Source of the DNA: Dendrolimus kikuchii
Lineage: Eukaryota > Arthropoda > Insecta > Lepidoptera > Lasiocampidae
Reading direction: 5' to 3'
NCBI GenBank assembly: GCA_019925095.2
Contig: CM034412.1
Location: forward strand, 7,127,501-7,191,500
Length of the DNA: 64,000 nt
Part shown: piece after piece, positions 42,340-55,200 of the stretch
How positions within the stretch are numbered: the stretch's first letter is position 1
Layout: each line of letters begins with the position of its first letter
The notes under the pieces: generated by a model
Told to the model about the DNA's origin: nothing
What the model saw: the letters and a program-made list of their open reading frames with translations, nothing else
The model's database searches: none
Position numbers and translations under genes: made by a program

Positions 42340-42367
42340 GTTGGAATATTCGGTTCGAAAGACCATA

Positions 42368-42714
42368 TGATCTGGCCGATTGCCAGATTTCAAGGGTGCA
42401 AGGGTAAGAGGGAATGGAGATAAATGGACTCACCCGTAATAATATGAGCTGAGTAACCGGAGCGTCTGCGATACAGGAGCAGCAGTGCGTGTTCTCTTGT
42501 TATATATCTCCCGCTTCACAACTAGATTCACTTGCCACTTATCACCAAGCTCTTGGAACCCGATTAGTATTGCAATTGGGTGGATATCTCAAATGCGCGC
42601 GCGATGCGTGAATGTCTTTACGACGGGTCGATTCAGACTGATCGTTGAGACGCGGAAGTGCGGGGTAAATTACTTTTTCGGGGAATCATCGTTCGTTACG
42701 CGGTGGCGTGAACA
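42368..42714 (-). repeat. 5' LTR of the BEL/Pao element, complete (347 bp)
   Basis: Read on the minus strand it begins TGTTCACGCC and ends GGCCAGATCA, the usual TG...CA ends. It is flanked by GTTAT. The small plus-strand ORFs in both LTRs (35921-36136, 42485-42724) are not genes. Confidence 0.93.
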
Positions 42715-42719
42715 GTTAT

Positions 42720-44649
42720 TCTGATCTGTCATAGTTCGTTTTTTTTATATACCTAACCCTAGATACGCCAATGGGGATAGAATTTAGCTGAAAAGATGGC
42801 GCTTTGATCCCGTGTTGTTGGCGCCATCGTTGCAATTCACTAACAAATACATCGTCATGGCGACGACAATGACAACGGAATTTTAATGTGTTGCTCTCAT
42901 GGTTTGTGCCATCTTCGCTAGATGGCGTTTAAATTAACATTTCTTCAAAGGAGGGCGTGTGGGTCGCACAACGGCTGGTCCTCTTCTCTTTCTACAAAAA
43001 CATTAACGCTAGAGAAGCCGCAAGCAAAAGTAAGTAACATAAAATATTAGAAGATAAATTATAGATGTATTTTCAGTGATACCCAACCAAATTGTTAGTA
43101 ATATCATTGCAGTAATAGGCAGAGTTAATGGGAAACGATTCTACAACTAAAACCAGTCTAGATCGACCCCTGAAACTTCTATGGATAAACAACCATCACA
43201 ATATGTAGTTACCTTAGCAAATATGAGCTTTATGTATTATCTGCTAAAGACGATATTACTGCATTCGATATCAAGTGTTACTATTAAAAATGATTCAGCA
43301 AGTATTTTAAAAAATTCAGAAGGAGTACAAGACAATTTTAATGTTTGCCATATTCGGATTCAATTGATTCGAGAAATTTGTGAATTCAAGCTTTTTTTTT
43401 ATGAGCTTTAGCTGTAATGTTTACATTACTAAAGGCCTTAATATTATAAATGGGAATGTAAGTGTTTGCTTGTGTGTTACGCTTTCACGTCTTTACTACT
43501 CAACCGATCATCATGAAATATAGCATATACGTTGCCAGCGGTAGAGAAAAGGACATAGCGTACCTTTCTCCCAAACAAAAGTACTTTACCCATAAGATAG
43601 ATAAATAAGTTTTAGATGGTCCTAATTCGAACGTTTGCCTAAGTTTCTTCAGAAACAGAGATAACTATAAAAAATTAGAAAGCATCAAGAATGTGTAGGT
43701 AGGTTTTTTAAACGATACAGCGGTAAAGGGGTAATATATATATATGTACACTATATTTATTCTGTAAATTTTTAAGAGTTGATTATATGCCAGCTGCCCA
43801 TGGTTGGTCATAAAGATATATCATTTGGTAGATTACATGCTTATTTACAAAATTTAATGTCATTAAAATATAAACAACTCTAGATAGATAAAACTCTTTT
43901 GTATATACGAGGAAAAGTTACCTTATAAATAAAAAAACATATGAACATAATCAGGCATGAGTAGACGATTATTATGTACATAATCGTTAAAAAAGAGCTG
44001 CCTCATTCCTCGGCAGGATTTGCCCCAACTCTAACAACACCCTGAAAGTTCTGGCTGAGAAGTTTGACGTGCCAGTATTCAATTGTTGTGCTAGCAAATG
44101 TAATGTAAGAATATGACTCCACACACACTTATGATTTTTTTTGAGTATTTTATGTAATTTGACTAACCAACATATGAATTTTATGATTCGAAAATGATTA
44201 TTATTATCCATAATCTTACTTCATCAAACGTGTATATAAAACGTCGTATGAAGCGTTTGTAGATTCTGTCAATTTGCGTATTCTACTCACTATAGAAGTT
44301 TTAATATAGAGTCAGAGGTCAACATAATTTGGTATTATCAGAAAGCATTAAGTTATTTAGTCATTTAAGCCAGCAATTTCGCCATTAATAGAATCGTTTT
44401 GAAATATGGATAGTTTTATTTCGATTTCGTGTGCGTGGATAATCTGTATTTGCTCTTTATTTAATTTCATTTCGATAAGGTTGAGTTGGTTTAATTATTT
44501 TATTATAATGCCTTATATCTTTACATACTACAAAATAGTCGCTTTCCACGTCTGTCTGCGTATCTCCTAACTTCTTCTAAACCACGCAACGCATATTTAA
44601 TCGTTTTGCACCCTCAGTTCGCTAATTTTTCAGGTTTAGGTTTATATTG
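42720..44649. other. Spacer with repeat scraps
   Basis: 42818-42870 has the GCGCCATCG..CAATTCACTAACAAATACATCGTC motif shared with 35270 and 47965. 43440-43600 is the CATCATGAAATATAGCATATACG..GAGAAAAGGACATAGCG repeat. The ORF 43181-43411 has no family. No gene was supported. Confidence 0.4.
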
Positions 44650-44870
44650 TATACTGGCTGTGCCCGCGACTTCGTACGCATGGATGTTTTTTTTGCGGAA
44701 CCCTAAAAAAGTACCCTAAGTTACTCTTTATAATATCAGCTATCTGCCAGTGAAAGTCCCGTCAAAATCGGTACAGCCGTTTCAGAGATTAGCCAGAACA
44801 TCCAGACAGACAGATAAAAATTAAAAAAAATGGATTTATTGATATAAGTACCGTATATATTTTCATATGC
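44650..44870 (+). repeat. Divergent family B repeat
   Basis: It starts ACTGGCTGTGCCCGCGACTTCGT, like 49965-50525, and includes CGTCAAAATCGGTACAGCCG. The rest is diverged. Confidence 0.5.
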
Positions 44871-47800
44871 ATTTAGTAAAGAGCAGTTATTTTGACATTT
44901 CAAACAGACACTTCCGTTTTATTTATCTGCATAGATATAAAAAACCCGATTAAATTTTTATGTAAGTAGAAAAAGTGCAACATTTTGCAACCGAGTCGCC
45001 TAAGAGAATATGTGTGACAGCTTGCTGGCTAAATAAACAAGGACCACGTACTAGCGCATTTAACTCGCAGCGAAACCACGGCAAAAGCTCTAGTATAACT
45101 ATACCTATAATAGGAACTAAAACGAGAGCTGTAACAAATAAGAACTGAGACCTTTACATGCAACTTTGCCCGTGGAAACCATTAATTTTGTTATATTATT
45201 GCTTTGTTTTAACGAGTTCCTTTATTGATAGAATGATAATAGTAGATAGTTTTACCCCACTACTCAGCTTGTTCTGTCATCGCTCGAATTTGAAAGCGTG
45301 TGCACGGTACGACGAGACAATATTCACACTCCGACTTTGGTCGGGTACAGACTCACTCCGACTTTCGGCCGATGCACATGATAGCGCTCTATTGTGCGAG
45401 AAGTGAGAATTAATTAAATCGGCTATTAATTTCATTTTGGGTATGCTTAGGTCTTGCAATTCACGAAAGCAAGCGGGCCTTACTAATTTTTTATTGCGAG
45501 GCTGGCAAACAAGTAGACGACTCATCTAATGGACAGTGATTATTGTCGCATAGTCGTTGGGCAAAGCCAAAGCATTGCCAAACTTCAGGATGGCATAGAG
45601 AGCAGAACTACTCGTAGCAAACATGGCTCAAAGTGTGCGTGAAATCAAAGTCGGGACTGATGAAACTGTAACGACTAACCTCCTTAATCGTTATAATATA
45701 TGGTTTCACCAGCATGGCGATGGAAAATCGTTAAATTTTGGATAATTCACACTATATCTTTATAAATTATAGCCCATGTGTTATTCTGATGTGTGAGCTA
45801 TATTATTGTAAAGTTTCATCAAAATCCGTTAAGTAGTTTTTGCGTGAAACAGTAACAAACATTCTTACAAAATTTTGCGTTAATAATATTAGTAGGATAT
45901 AATTTAATTTCAAATGGAGGAATACCTCCCAAAACAATAGAAAAAGGACAAGCCCCGGTAAGTGTCGGACTATTGTAGAGAATGAGAACAAAAGGTACCG
46001 GTCTATTAGCATGAACTGCTAGTGGAGTAACAACAGCCCGGCGCAATGTTCAAGAAAAATGGGAAAAATAGGCAGACGGTGACTCGCCACTCACTGCATG
46101 GGCCTATAAAAAGGCCAGGAAGGCGAGGGGTAACATGGATGTGAGTTCAGCGAAGAATATTATTATTAAGTGTCGCTTTTTTAGAAATAAATATTTTATT
46201 TCTTTCTATTTAAATATTTTTTGACACCGCTTTTATATATATTACTTTGTTATCTCATCTCTCTCGTCTAATCGTGTAACATTAATTTTATTAAATGCCC
46301 TTTATATCCCTTATACTGCTTACTAAAAATTATAAATAATTCAAGCACTTAATCGATGTTAATCTCAAATTTCTACAGTCAATCATCGCTTCAACGTGTG
46401 TGATCCGACGCGCACTTGGCCAGTTTTAATAAACACTAAAAGTAATTAAACAAAGTCTATCTCACAATTGCTATGTCGGTGCCTAATGAATCCGAGTTCA
46501 ATGTTCAGCACTTACTGGAAATCGTGATAACGAAGACTGATTACTTGTCTGTCTTGCTGTCTACGTAAACTACTGCGCTTTTTAGAGTAGGTACAGATTG
46601 CAACAGTCGAGAGACGAATATATCTTATATATTCTTGGGTCCAAATTGTCAAAAGATGAGTGATTTTAAGACTTTTTATTATGTTGTTAATTTTTTATTG
46701 CTGTGGCTTTAGTTATTTTGAATTAATTAATAGTGTGATATACCTAAGTTCATATAACTAATTGTTGAAATTCATTCACAAAATTGGTTATGGTAATCAA
46801 TAACTTCTTTTATTTGTGACCTTATTTTTAAGATTTCTCGTATTTCAGATAGTAGGGCTAATGTTTTTTGTAAATCATATCCCAACTGTAATGATTTGGG
46901 ATATGGCTTAAACATAATAACAATAATAGTTATTTAGAAATAACATTTCTTAGGCCCAAAACCCCCGTCTCCTTAATATCATAAGTCATTTTGTAACTTT
47001 GACATAATTAAATGTATTCTTCCGTAATATTTAACCATGATTGATGAAATTAGCCCAACTTTCATGCATTGTGTCCAGTCAACAAGAAGTTTAATAGCTT
47101 TTGCAACGCGATGTATCGAAGACTTTGCATCGATGCGTTTTCTGCCGTCTGTAAATGGCCGCTTCCTATGTTACTACACATTCCCTTGCCTTACCATCGG
47201 TTGATTTATTTTTTCATGTTCATTTATCCTCTGCCCTGTGTCAGGGCAAAAGGTATTTATTACGCTTTTTTTATTTTTGTTTTCTTATTTGTTGTAGAAA
47301 AACTTGTTATTTTATTTACTTATTTTGATATTATTTAGTATACAAAAATCATCTTGATCCTAGCCTAGGTTATCCCATAGTCCCAGGGGTGGATTTAGAA
47401 ATATGACGCCTGTAGGCTATTCAAATTTTACCGCCCCTACCGATAAATCGATACCCTAATTCACAATCATATTAATTAAATAATTTTTTGGCAATGAAGT
47501 TGTAACTTTATGATTTGTCTACATATCGTGAGATGTCTATAGTCTTGAATTAGACCTCCTTTTTACCATAGTTTGAAGATAGTGTAAGACATAATATATA
47601 AAAAAATTGGCCCCAAATTTGCCGCCCCTCCAAAATCTGCCGCCCTAGGCTCCAGCCTACTCAGCCTATTGGTAAATCCACCAATGCTCATAGTCCTACG
47701 GGTTCTCTTGAAAAAGGTGTAATAAAATTCCAAAAACCGATGTCATGCACCCAGAGCGATTGCTGTGACAGAAATCGGTCCAGATAGTGCTATTATTAAG

Positions 47801-48124
47801 TTGCCAACGATACCTTAAGCATGCGTTGATCATTAATAGCGCGTTGATGCGCTTGAGTTCCGCTTGCGCATGTTGATTTATTTGCAGGCAACACGTCACA
47901 GATGCGTTGAGAGATAGCTCTCTTAATTATTGTAGTTAACTCTTTTAGATAAACTAATTTCTGTTTCTGGCGCTGCGGTCGCATTTTGTTTGGCGCTACT
48001 GTTGTATTCACTAACAAATATGTCGTAGTTGTGGCAACGCTTTATACTATAGCGTAAACGAATATATTAATGATAATAAAATAAGATAATGACATTGCAT
48101 TATTGATTAACAAATAATTAAAAC
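44871..48124. other. Long stretch of decayed repeats, no gene recognised
   Basis: 45495-45560 is a decayed family A piece (TTTTTTATTGCGAGGC..GGCAAACAAGTAGAC). 45795-45895 has the TTCATCAAAATCCGTTAAGTAG repeat. 47148-47205 matches the 7190 repeat (GGCCGCTTCCTATG..CTTGCCTTACCATCGGTTGA). 47965-48045 repeats the 42818 motif. The ORFs seen (45158, 45277, 47069, 47796) have no family features. Confidence 0.4.
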
Positions 48125-48260
48125 GTCCTTTTAATTGTTTGAAGCGCGGCATTTTATTTAATTTTCATGTGGATGTTTCAGCCGCTTTTCAATAGCCGTG
48201 ATCAACGAAAGACGTAGTTTTAATTATGTGTCACGAAAACTTTGAGAAAATACAAATTTG
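48125..48260 (-). repeat. Decayed Penelope-type terminus
   Basis: It contains GAAGCGCGGCATTTTATTTAATTTTC, then GATGTTTCAGCCGCTTTTCAATAGCCGTGATCAACG, then TAGTTTTAATTATGTGTCACGAAAAC as separate segments. These correspond to the arm at 20399-20735. On the minus strand the hammerhead-like layout survives (UUGAUCAC, a weakened stem II, GAAAC AUC) with mismatches. Confidence 0.6.
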
Positions 48261-48539
48261 CCAATATTAGTAAGTTACACCAATCTAAGTAACCCAAAAC
48301 GATGCAAGAGATGGCTATCGTATATACATTTTATCCTAAAAATATGCCTTCGTACTATTACTCCCACATCTCCCGGAGTTCAGGAACTCTCCCACAATTG
48401 AGCCCTAAAAATTAAAATCTCGTGGCTCCCGGAATGATTTTATAATAAATAGTACCCTTCCGGAATATCGGGTTTCTCGATAATAATGATACAATGTCTC
48501 TGCGCAGCCCGTCGCACATATAGTATATACATAAAGTAG

Positions 48540-48752
48540 CCCGACTGGATGGCTACCACCCCTGGTCTAAAGTATGTCGTCATAACAACCTTGAGTTGTG
48601 TTCCGGCATTAGTGATCAGGTTCCAGTTTCCCTTAAGAGAGCAGCAGCGCATTTGTAGCAACTTTGGTGTTGCAAATGTCCATAGGCGATGGTAACCGCT
48701 TTCCATCAAGTGGGCCGTCTGCCTGTCTGCTGATCTCCTGCAATAAAAAAAA
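48540..48752 (+). repeat. A-tailed retroelement end (family A), 5'-truncated
   Basis: It starts at CCGACTGGATGGCTACC and ends CTCCTGCAATAAAAAAAAAT. The ORF 48440-48787 on the other strand is its translation. Confidence 0.85.
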
Positions 48753-48759
48753 ATATATA

Positions 48760-49782
48760 TAATATTTATTTGACGCAATGTGGGCAATACTCTAGTCGTT
48801 GTGTGTATAAAAGTTAAACACTGTTAGTGGTGGAAACTGTTATATATTTATGTATGGGTAGTGGCAACACCGGACGCACAACTAAATGAAGTCAAATAAA
48901 ACTAGAGTGTTAATTGTGAGTCAATTGTTTTATTTATGATGATTAAGACAAAACAGAAACTTATATCTAATAAATTACTTTTACAAAACAAACACCTGTG
49001 CAATCGGCTACAACCAAAATGGAAGCAGAAATAAAAAGCAACGACAGTGTTGCAAGTTTAAAAATAATATTATCTTATGTTGGTGTTGCCAATAATGTCC
49101 ACAGGCGAAATGGTTGAGTAGAAAATCGCAACCAGGCACAGCAGCGAATGTTGAAGAAAGTACTTTCATTCGTTTTGTCTATACTTATATCAAACGCTGC
49201 TTGTCAGCGTGTTTTTAGTAAAGATAAGTATTCGATATATGGATTAAGGATAGAAGCCATTTAAATGAAGAACATGTCAAGGCAGAAATTCTAACATTCT
49301 TTAATTTTACAATGGACTGCAAAGAGTTTTTTAAATTTATTAGTCCCAGGCCAGATATTTTCGAATCCGTACGATCAAATGTAAAATATAAGTGCAAAAT
49401 AAAATAAAAAATTACGAAAATTGATAATGATTTTTTCCTGTCCCGGATTTTGAGAACCAAGAGGTAGCAACGCTATCGTACCCATATGCAGTTATGGAAA
49501 AGAACATAATACACGCCTGGCTATCGACAACAATTAAAAAGATAACTCTATTGTCTTTTGTACAGTAAAACGTCAGACAATTGTCCAACATTGTTCATAA
49601 TTACACTTAATCAACGCAAAATCAACACGATCTTTACAAACTATGTAATTGACGCGGGTTAACCCTTATCTATGACAATTAGGCACAATTTTCTACGTGA
49701 AGTTAGAATTAAAGTTGCTGTTTTTGAAGGATATTTAATCTTTAGATTTTAATTATTTTACCTATATCCCAAAAAAGTTGAA
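48760..49782. other. Spacer, nothing firm recognised
   Basis: 48830-48980 includes AATAAAACTAGAG and could be an LTR-like fragment, but there is no partner repeat. No gene was supported. Confidence 0.35.
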
Positions 49783-49870
49783 TGAACGAATAACTTTATT
49801 GTACATACATTAAAGTACAATGGACGGTCTTCTCGCCATAGGCGATCTCCTCCAGACTGTCCTATACAAT
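49783..49870 (-). repeat. LINE-type 3' end (family R)
   Basis: The minus strand reads GGACAGTCTGGAGGAGATCGC, then GCGAGAAGACCGTCCATTGTAC, then AATAAAGTT. Confidence 0.65.
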
Positions 49871-49964
49871 TAATATCTTATATAGAGAATTATTACAATT
49901 ATTGACGTTTACAAAAAACACATTTTTTGTAAGCGTCACACAACGCCGATTTTATATGTTTACT

Positions 49965-50525
49965 AGGATATGCCCGCGACTTCGTCTACGCTTGAATTGA
50001 TATTCCCGCGGGATTCCCGCTACACAAAATACCGCGGTATTTGAAAAATAATGTAAGCTATCGTTTTCGTGAAAACTGTGTTGTAATAAGCTATTTTTTA
50101 CTCACCCGAACAACTACAAACCGCTTCCGGGAAAATTCCCGTGAGATTCCTGGGATACATAATATCACACGTTTTATTACCTACATTATCGTTGCTATCA
50201 GCCAGTAAAAAAATCATATTGGAATTAGTTTTTTTTATCTGGCCATTTTAAATCATTTCCAGAAAAAATTTCAAGATAAAAAGTAGCGCAGAGTTTAAGT
50301 CTAACAATTAGCTATCAGCCAAAAACCGCATCGAAATCGGCCCAGTAGTTTTTAACCGAATGAATCCGAATTTGAAAAATTTGAATCCTGAACAAACAGA
50401 CAAGACTAAAAAAAATTGCATCGTGTTCTCCATCGTTTATATAGTCTATTTTCCAGTTGTTTTTTTTAATAGCTTCAATGTACAGACACGGCATGTTTAG
50501 AATTTTATAATGTATAGATTAGATA
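49965..50525 (+). repeat. Dispersed repeat family B, long copy
   Basis: It starts TATGCCCGCGACTTCGTCTACG and ends near CAGACACGGCATGTTTAGAATT. Parallel to 5660-6235 along its length. Confidence 0.75.
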
Positions 50526-50609
50526 AAAGAGGGGTAGGTATACACTGTGTATATTTTTTAAATAATTAGCAGACATTTGACAAAGCATACAATGAACCTA
50601 TATCTTAAA

Positions 50610-50800
50610 GCTAAGGAAGTTGTGCTTATGTTATACTCCAGTGTTGTTTGTTGTTATAGTACTTAGATATACGCGATATACTTAATATACAACAAACAAC
50701 TCTGGAGTGAGGTAGATCGCAGACACCTAAACCATAGTTAATAGTCGAAGCAAACAGGATAATCGAATCCAAGATCGTTGTGTTCGTAATGAGATAGGTG
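50610..50800 (-). repeat. tRNA-related SINE2 copy with internal hairpin
   Basis: The AATCGAATCC..GTAATGAGATAGGTGGACAAAGGC part matches the head at 4555-4640. The body contains GTTGTTTGTTG and CAACAAACAAC as inverted arms (50643-50702). Confidence 0.55.
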
Positions 50801-52153
50801 GACAAAGGCTTATTGCCCGGCCACAATCTTGAGCTCAGCGATGAGCGACGCAACGAGCCACGTGACGAATGACGCGATGGAGGTTGGCGCCGCACCAGCG
50901 CAACGACTCGTGGTAGGCTTTATACATCTTAATACTAAATTTTTTTCACTCGTCGCGTCGTACATAGCTGTGGCTAAGCAGTAAGTCAGTAACAAGTAAT
51001 TTTATAGCCAATAATTATAATAAGGAGACACGAATAAAAGATTACTTGTAAAAGTTTTGTTCAATCATCCATATTATGTACAAGAGAGAAACCTCATGCG
51101 AATGAAACCGAGCGATGCCGCGATGTTGCAATAGTAAAGAGGTCATGTTATCTAACGCTTTTAATTAATTGCCTAATTACTTGTACTAATTGCTGTCTTC
51201 AAATGTCGCGGACGTCGAGCATCACGACACGACAAATTAATTAATATATATACTCAGGCATTTCGGGTTCAGTAACGATCATTAATGAATAATTCTTTTA
51301 CAAATATACATTTGTGTTTCCCGATTTAACAATGATTACTTACGGTGCCTATTTAGGCAGCTAGGGACTATTGATTGGTTTACCTATACTAAAATACTTA
51401 AAGAAAAAACGTAAGTACAAGTGGTTAATAAAAAAATCTTATTGTGGGTTAGGTATTGTCATATCTATTTATTCATACATTCGTCGTAATTCTTCACAGC
51501 CCTTTTGATGAAACTACTTTAACTAAATTTGGTTTAGTTTTGTCGTAGACGGCCGGCAGACACTAGTTCTAGAAATTATTTTGTTTTGTAAGATGATCCA
51601 AACTTTCGACATAATATCGATTTTTTAGGGTATGCATTTACACAGTCGCAGATTTTTGTAATTCTCTAACAGAAATTAAGTGTGTAAGTAAATGCAAAAC
51701 AGTTTATTTAATATCAATTAAAATAATATTATTAATTATTAGACACAGTAGTACTGCCATCTTTTCGTAAGTAGTAGTACTGTTTGAAAATAGTGCCATC
51801 TATAAATATTTGTGTTACTTTATTAAAACGAATCCTGCCACCTATTGTTCAATAGCAGAACTAAATATAAAACATTTTGACAGCTAGCTAATAAAACATT
51901 AAAACCCTGTTCATTTCAGATTACAAAATGTCAAAACAAATATGTACGGTGTGTCGGAGAATTCGTTGCCATAGCGATGATTTTTATCAACTTTTTAAAA
52001 TGATCGGTTAGTTTATAAGTAAATTGTCAGTTTGAGACGTCAAAATTATTGAAAACTCGTATCAAAGCGGGAATGTAGAAATCTTGTTCGTTGATTCCAA
52101 GTGATTGTTACTTCTACGACTTGCGGCCTTATAAATAAATTTCGCGGAACAGA
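50801..52153. other. Upstream region of PGM3
   Basis: A GC-rich patch rich in GACGA/GCGACG lies at 50825-50975. 52016-52153 is probably the 5' UTR: it has TGTCAGTTTGAG near 52026 (initiator-like) and an in-frame TAA at 52136 before the start ATG. The transcription start is not determined. Confidence 0.35.
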
Positions 52154-52257
52154 ATGCCACCAAGTAGCCTTCGAGTCGTGTACGCGTTCGCGAGAGAAAT
52201 GCATCCGAAGACAAGTGAAGTTTTCATACAATACGGCACAGCCGGATTCCGTACAAA
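52154..52257 (+). CDS. PGM3: PGM3 coding exon 1
   Basis: 104 nt, ending in phase 2 before the donor GTAAGTA (52258). It encodes residues 1-34 and part of Lys35. Confidence 0.9.
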
Positions 52258-55200
52258 GTAAGTAAAGAAATATTGTTGTTACTACATGCCTTATTAGTAC
52301 ATTATTAAGGTCGTTTACTAACATTAAATACACAATATTACCGTCACCTTACTTTCATACAATGGCCAGAATGTCACGTCAGCAATCTCCCTTAAAATCT
52401 ATCATAGTTGAATAGTTTGTGAGTCATACTATCTGATTGTTTTATTACAAATTCATAACGGGAAGTCGCCGACACAACTGCCGTGATTATGGTCAATGAC
52501 TGCACATAGTTTATAAAACAAAACAATGTGTTAGTCATGATGAAAATTGCAGACAAAATAGACAAAACAATATGCTTGCATGCTATTCTAATTATACTGT
52601 TATAATTATCAAAAAGACCTTGATAGTAATTAATAATATCATGTTTGTTATAATGTATATAATGTTGTTGAATTTTAAATTATAGTATCCATGTTTGGTA
52701 TCACATATGTTTCAATCCAGGGGGTCCCAGTACTGACCTACTTAATTATAAATACATTTTAGTATTTATAAAGAAAAGTATATATATATATATATCTTTG
52801 TATGTTAAGACAGTTTGTGATATTTTAAATATTTTATATTACATAATTATTTACCATACAAAACACATTGAAAGTACTAAATTAAAAACTGAAAATGTAT
52901 TACATTCATAATTGATAGATGAATGTGAAAGTGTCTTAATTTGTCTGAGTGTTTGTTTATTTGTTTTCTCTTTCTTCAAGATGAACTAATTTACATTAAT
53001 TTTAGTGTGTCTATAGGTATTTTATGAACACAGATATTTTTAAAATATTCATATTAAAACATAATCATAATATTAAATGATGAAGAATCAGAGAATAGAG
53101 CACAAGTACATAGTAAATACCTATTCATATGCAATCATAATATGTTTAATATATTTAAAAAATATGTATAGAACTTTTTAAGTACATTATCTAATTGTTT
53201 TAATGCATTTTATTTTAAGTCTTCCTGCACTAGGGATTTATTTTGAAATAGACTTCATAAAATCTGATTGAAAACATCTTTCCCAAATCACACATGAAGC
53301 AGGTTGAACAAACATACATGTCCATATTAATAAAAATACACTTTGATCAGTGCATACCATTCAAAATATGATTCCTGGATGTTTGCCAAACACTCAGACC
53401 ACTGAACTTTAATATTGTTTGTTATCTAAACACTTGCTTTATATTTGGATAATTTGATACCAATATTATTTATTTATGATTTACTGAAAACTAGAAAGGG
53501 ACAGCAATGTCTGTTTAAAGTATATTTTAATTCAGAATATAAAGATTCATTATGTCTCTTTGTCTATATTTAAATAAAAAATTACTTAATTAAATGTATA
53601 CTATAGCCACCTATTTTTATTATCCACTTTCAACTTCAGCTTCTATATTGAAAGTGTAGTTTAGCTGGCTGCCAAAAAGCTGAGCATACTTTCAAAGGTA
53701 GACTATACTTCATTGCAGACCAGTTATCCTTCCTATACCATCATCATCATCATCCAAGCGTTAAATCCTGTTGCATTCGGAGCATTCACCCTGAGGCCCA
53801 GGGTCCACTTTCTTACTCCACTTAGCACGGTCTTCAGTATCTGCTGTTTTGAGACCATTGGTATGTCTTATGTCATCCTTCACAAGGTCAAGTCAGCATT
53901 TCTTGGGCCTTCGCTTTTACCAGGACCTGGCAGAGGCGGCATGGCTGGATATTTGTTCCCTACATAATTAGCCGGCCTCTGTAAAATGTGGCTATACCAG
54001 TCTTGCAATTTGTCTGCTATGTCACGGATATGAAGACTGCAGCGGATGCAGGAGCTCCTGACACGGTCTTTCCGTGTCACTCCACATATCCATAGCAGCA
54101 TATTTATGTCTGTAAAACACAGTTTTTGCTTGTCTCACACAACATCATACAAAAGGACAGGTCTAGTGATGGATTTATAGACCTGTCCTTTTAATTTAAC
54201 CGGCATTTTGGGGTCACAAATGACACCTGTCACCTTACACCACTTGGCCTATGTCACTGAGTTACGGCCTTGACATCATGGTCATTATTTCCTATAGCAT
54301 CCCAACCTAAAGACTGGCGATTGCCAGAAATTTGCAACACTAGGAGTGGTGTCAATAGACTCACTCCTAGTGTTGCAAATTTCTATAAGCTATGTAACCA
54401 GTTTCAATTAGATTGGCCATCTGCTTGTTTTGCAATAAAAAAATTCAAATACATTTATTTGCAGGAAACAGAGATATTAAAAATTAGACACATCATACAT
54501 AGTATATGTTTCGCTTAGTGAACATAAAAATTACATTTTTTATTATTATTATATCTAAAATTATTATAAATCTTAATATAAAACAATACATATACATTAT
54601 TTTTCCTGAGAAGATAATTTTTCGTACATTATAAATAAGATTTTTGTAATGAATTACACAATTTATTGATGTTTTAATATGTAAGATAATTTAAGTTACA
54701 TCTAAATTTAGATATTACAGTAGAAAATGTTTAATATTAATCATCTAATAACTTAACTACGAATTCACTAAAATTTTAACCAAATAATTTTCCTTTAAAA
54801 AAAATAACGTATAAATTTATATAATGACAATCATCCCTTAAAAACAGTAAACTGTATAGAACTCTTCATTATTCATTATCTCGTTTTTCCGCTAAAATGG
54901 CCCAAGCCCAGCTGTAGCACTAACTATTATTACTATCTTTAATAACGATTCTACGTACGAATGTGCGTTCTATAGATTTGATATACGATACACGCGTAAA
55001 AGCGTCGAACGCCAAATACGGGCCGCACCCTATATAAATGCAAATAGACACTTCCTGTTTTAGCATATTAGTGTAATTCCGAGAAAGTCAAATTGTATAT
55101 TTTCATGTGTTGTGATAATGAGTGTAATATTTACGCATTCAACGGCTATTTGGTTATTTTAGAATTCCATAGTTATTTCGTCGGAACGAAACCTTATACA

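Larger units (their letters stand above)
35804..42714 (-). mobile_element. BEL/Pao LTR retrotransposon, young, 3' LTR truncated
   Basis: On the minus strand the order is 5' LTR (42368-42714), leader, gag, in-frame UGA, pol, 3' LTR (36087-35804). GTTAT lies outside both ends (35799-35803 and 42715-42719), the 5-bp duplication usual for BEL/Pao. The two LTRs are identical over the 284 bp they share, which implies a very recent insertion. The 3' LTR lacks 63 bp that the 5' LTR has (42652-42714). Confidence 0.95.

Noticed and set aside
42322..42367. TGGTCTTTCGAACCG as the primer-binding site
   Set aside because: TTCGAACC falls too close to TGG to be the complement of a tRNA 3' end; TGGCGACC nearby is a better though weak candidate.
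48830..48980. Solo LTR
   Set aside because: AATAAA and TG-like ends were considered, but there is no partner repeat and no target duplication.
52199..52257. Alternative PGM3 start at 52199
   Set aside because: An upstream in-frame ATG at 52154 gives an N-terminus of the usual length for this enzyme; 52199 remains possible but less likely.
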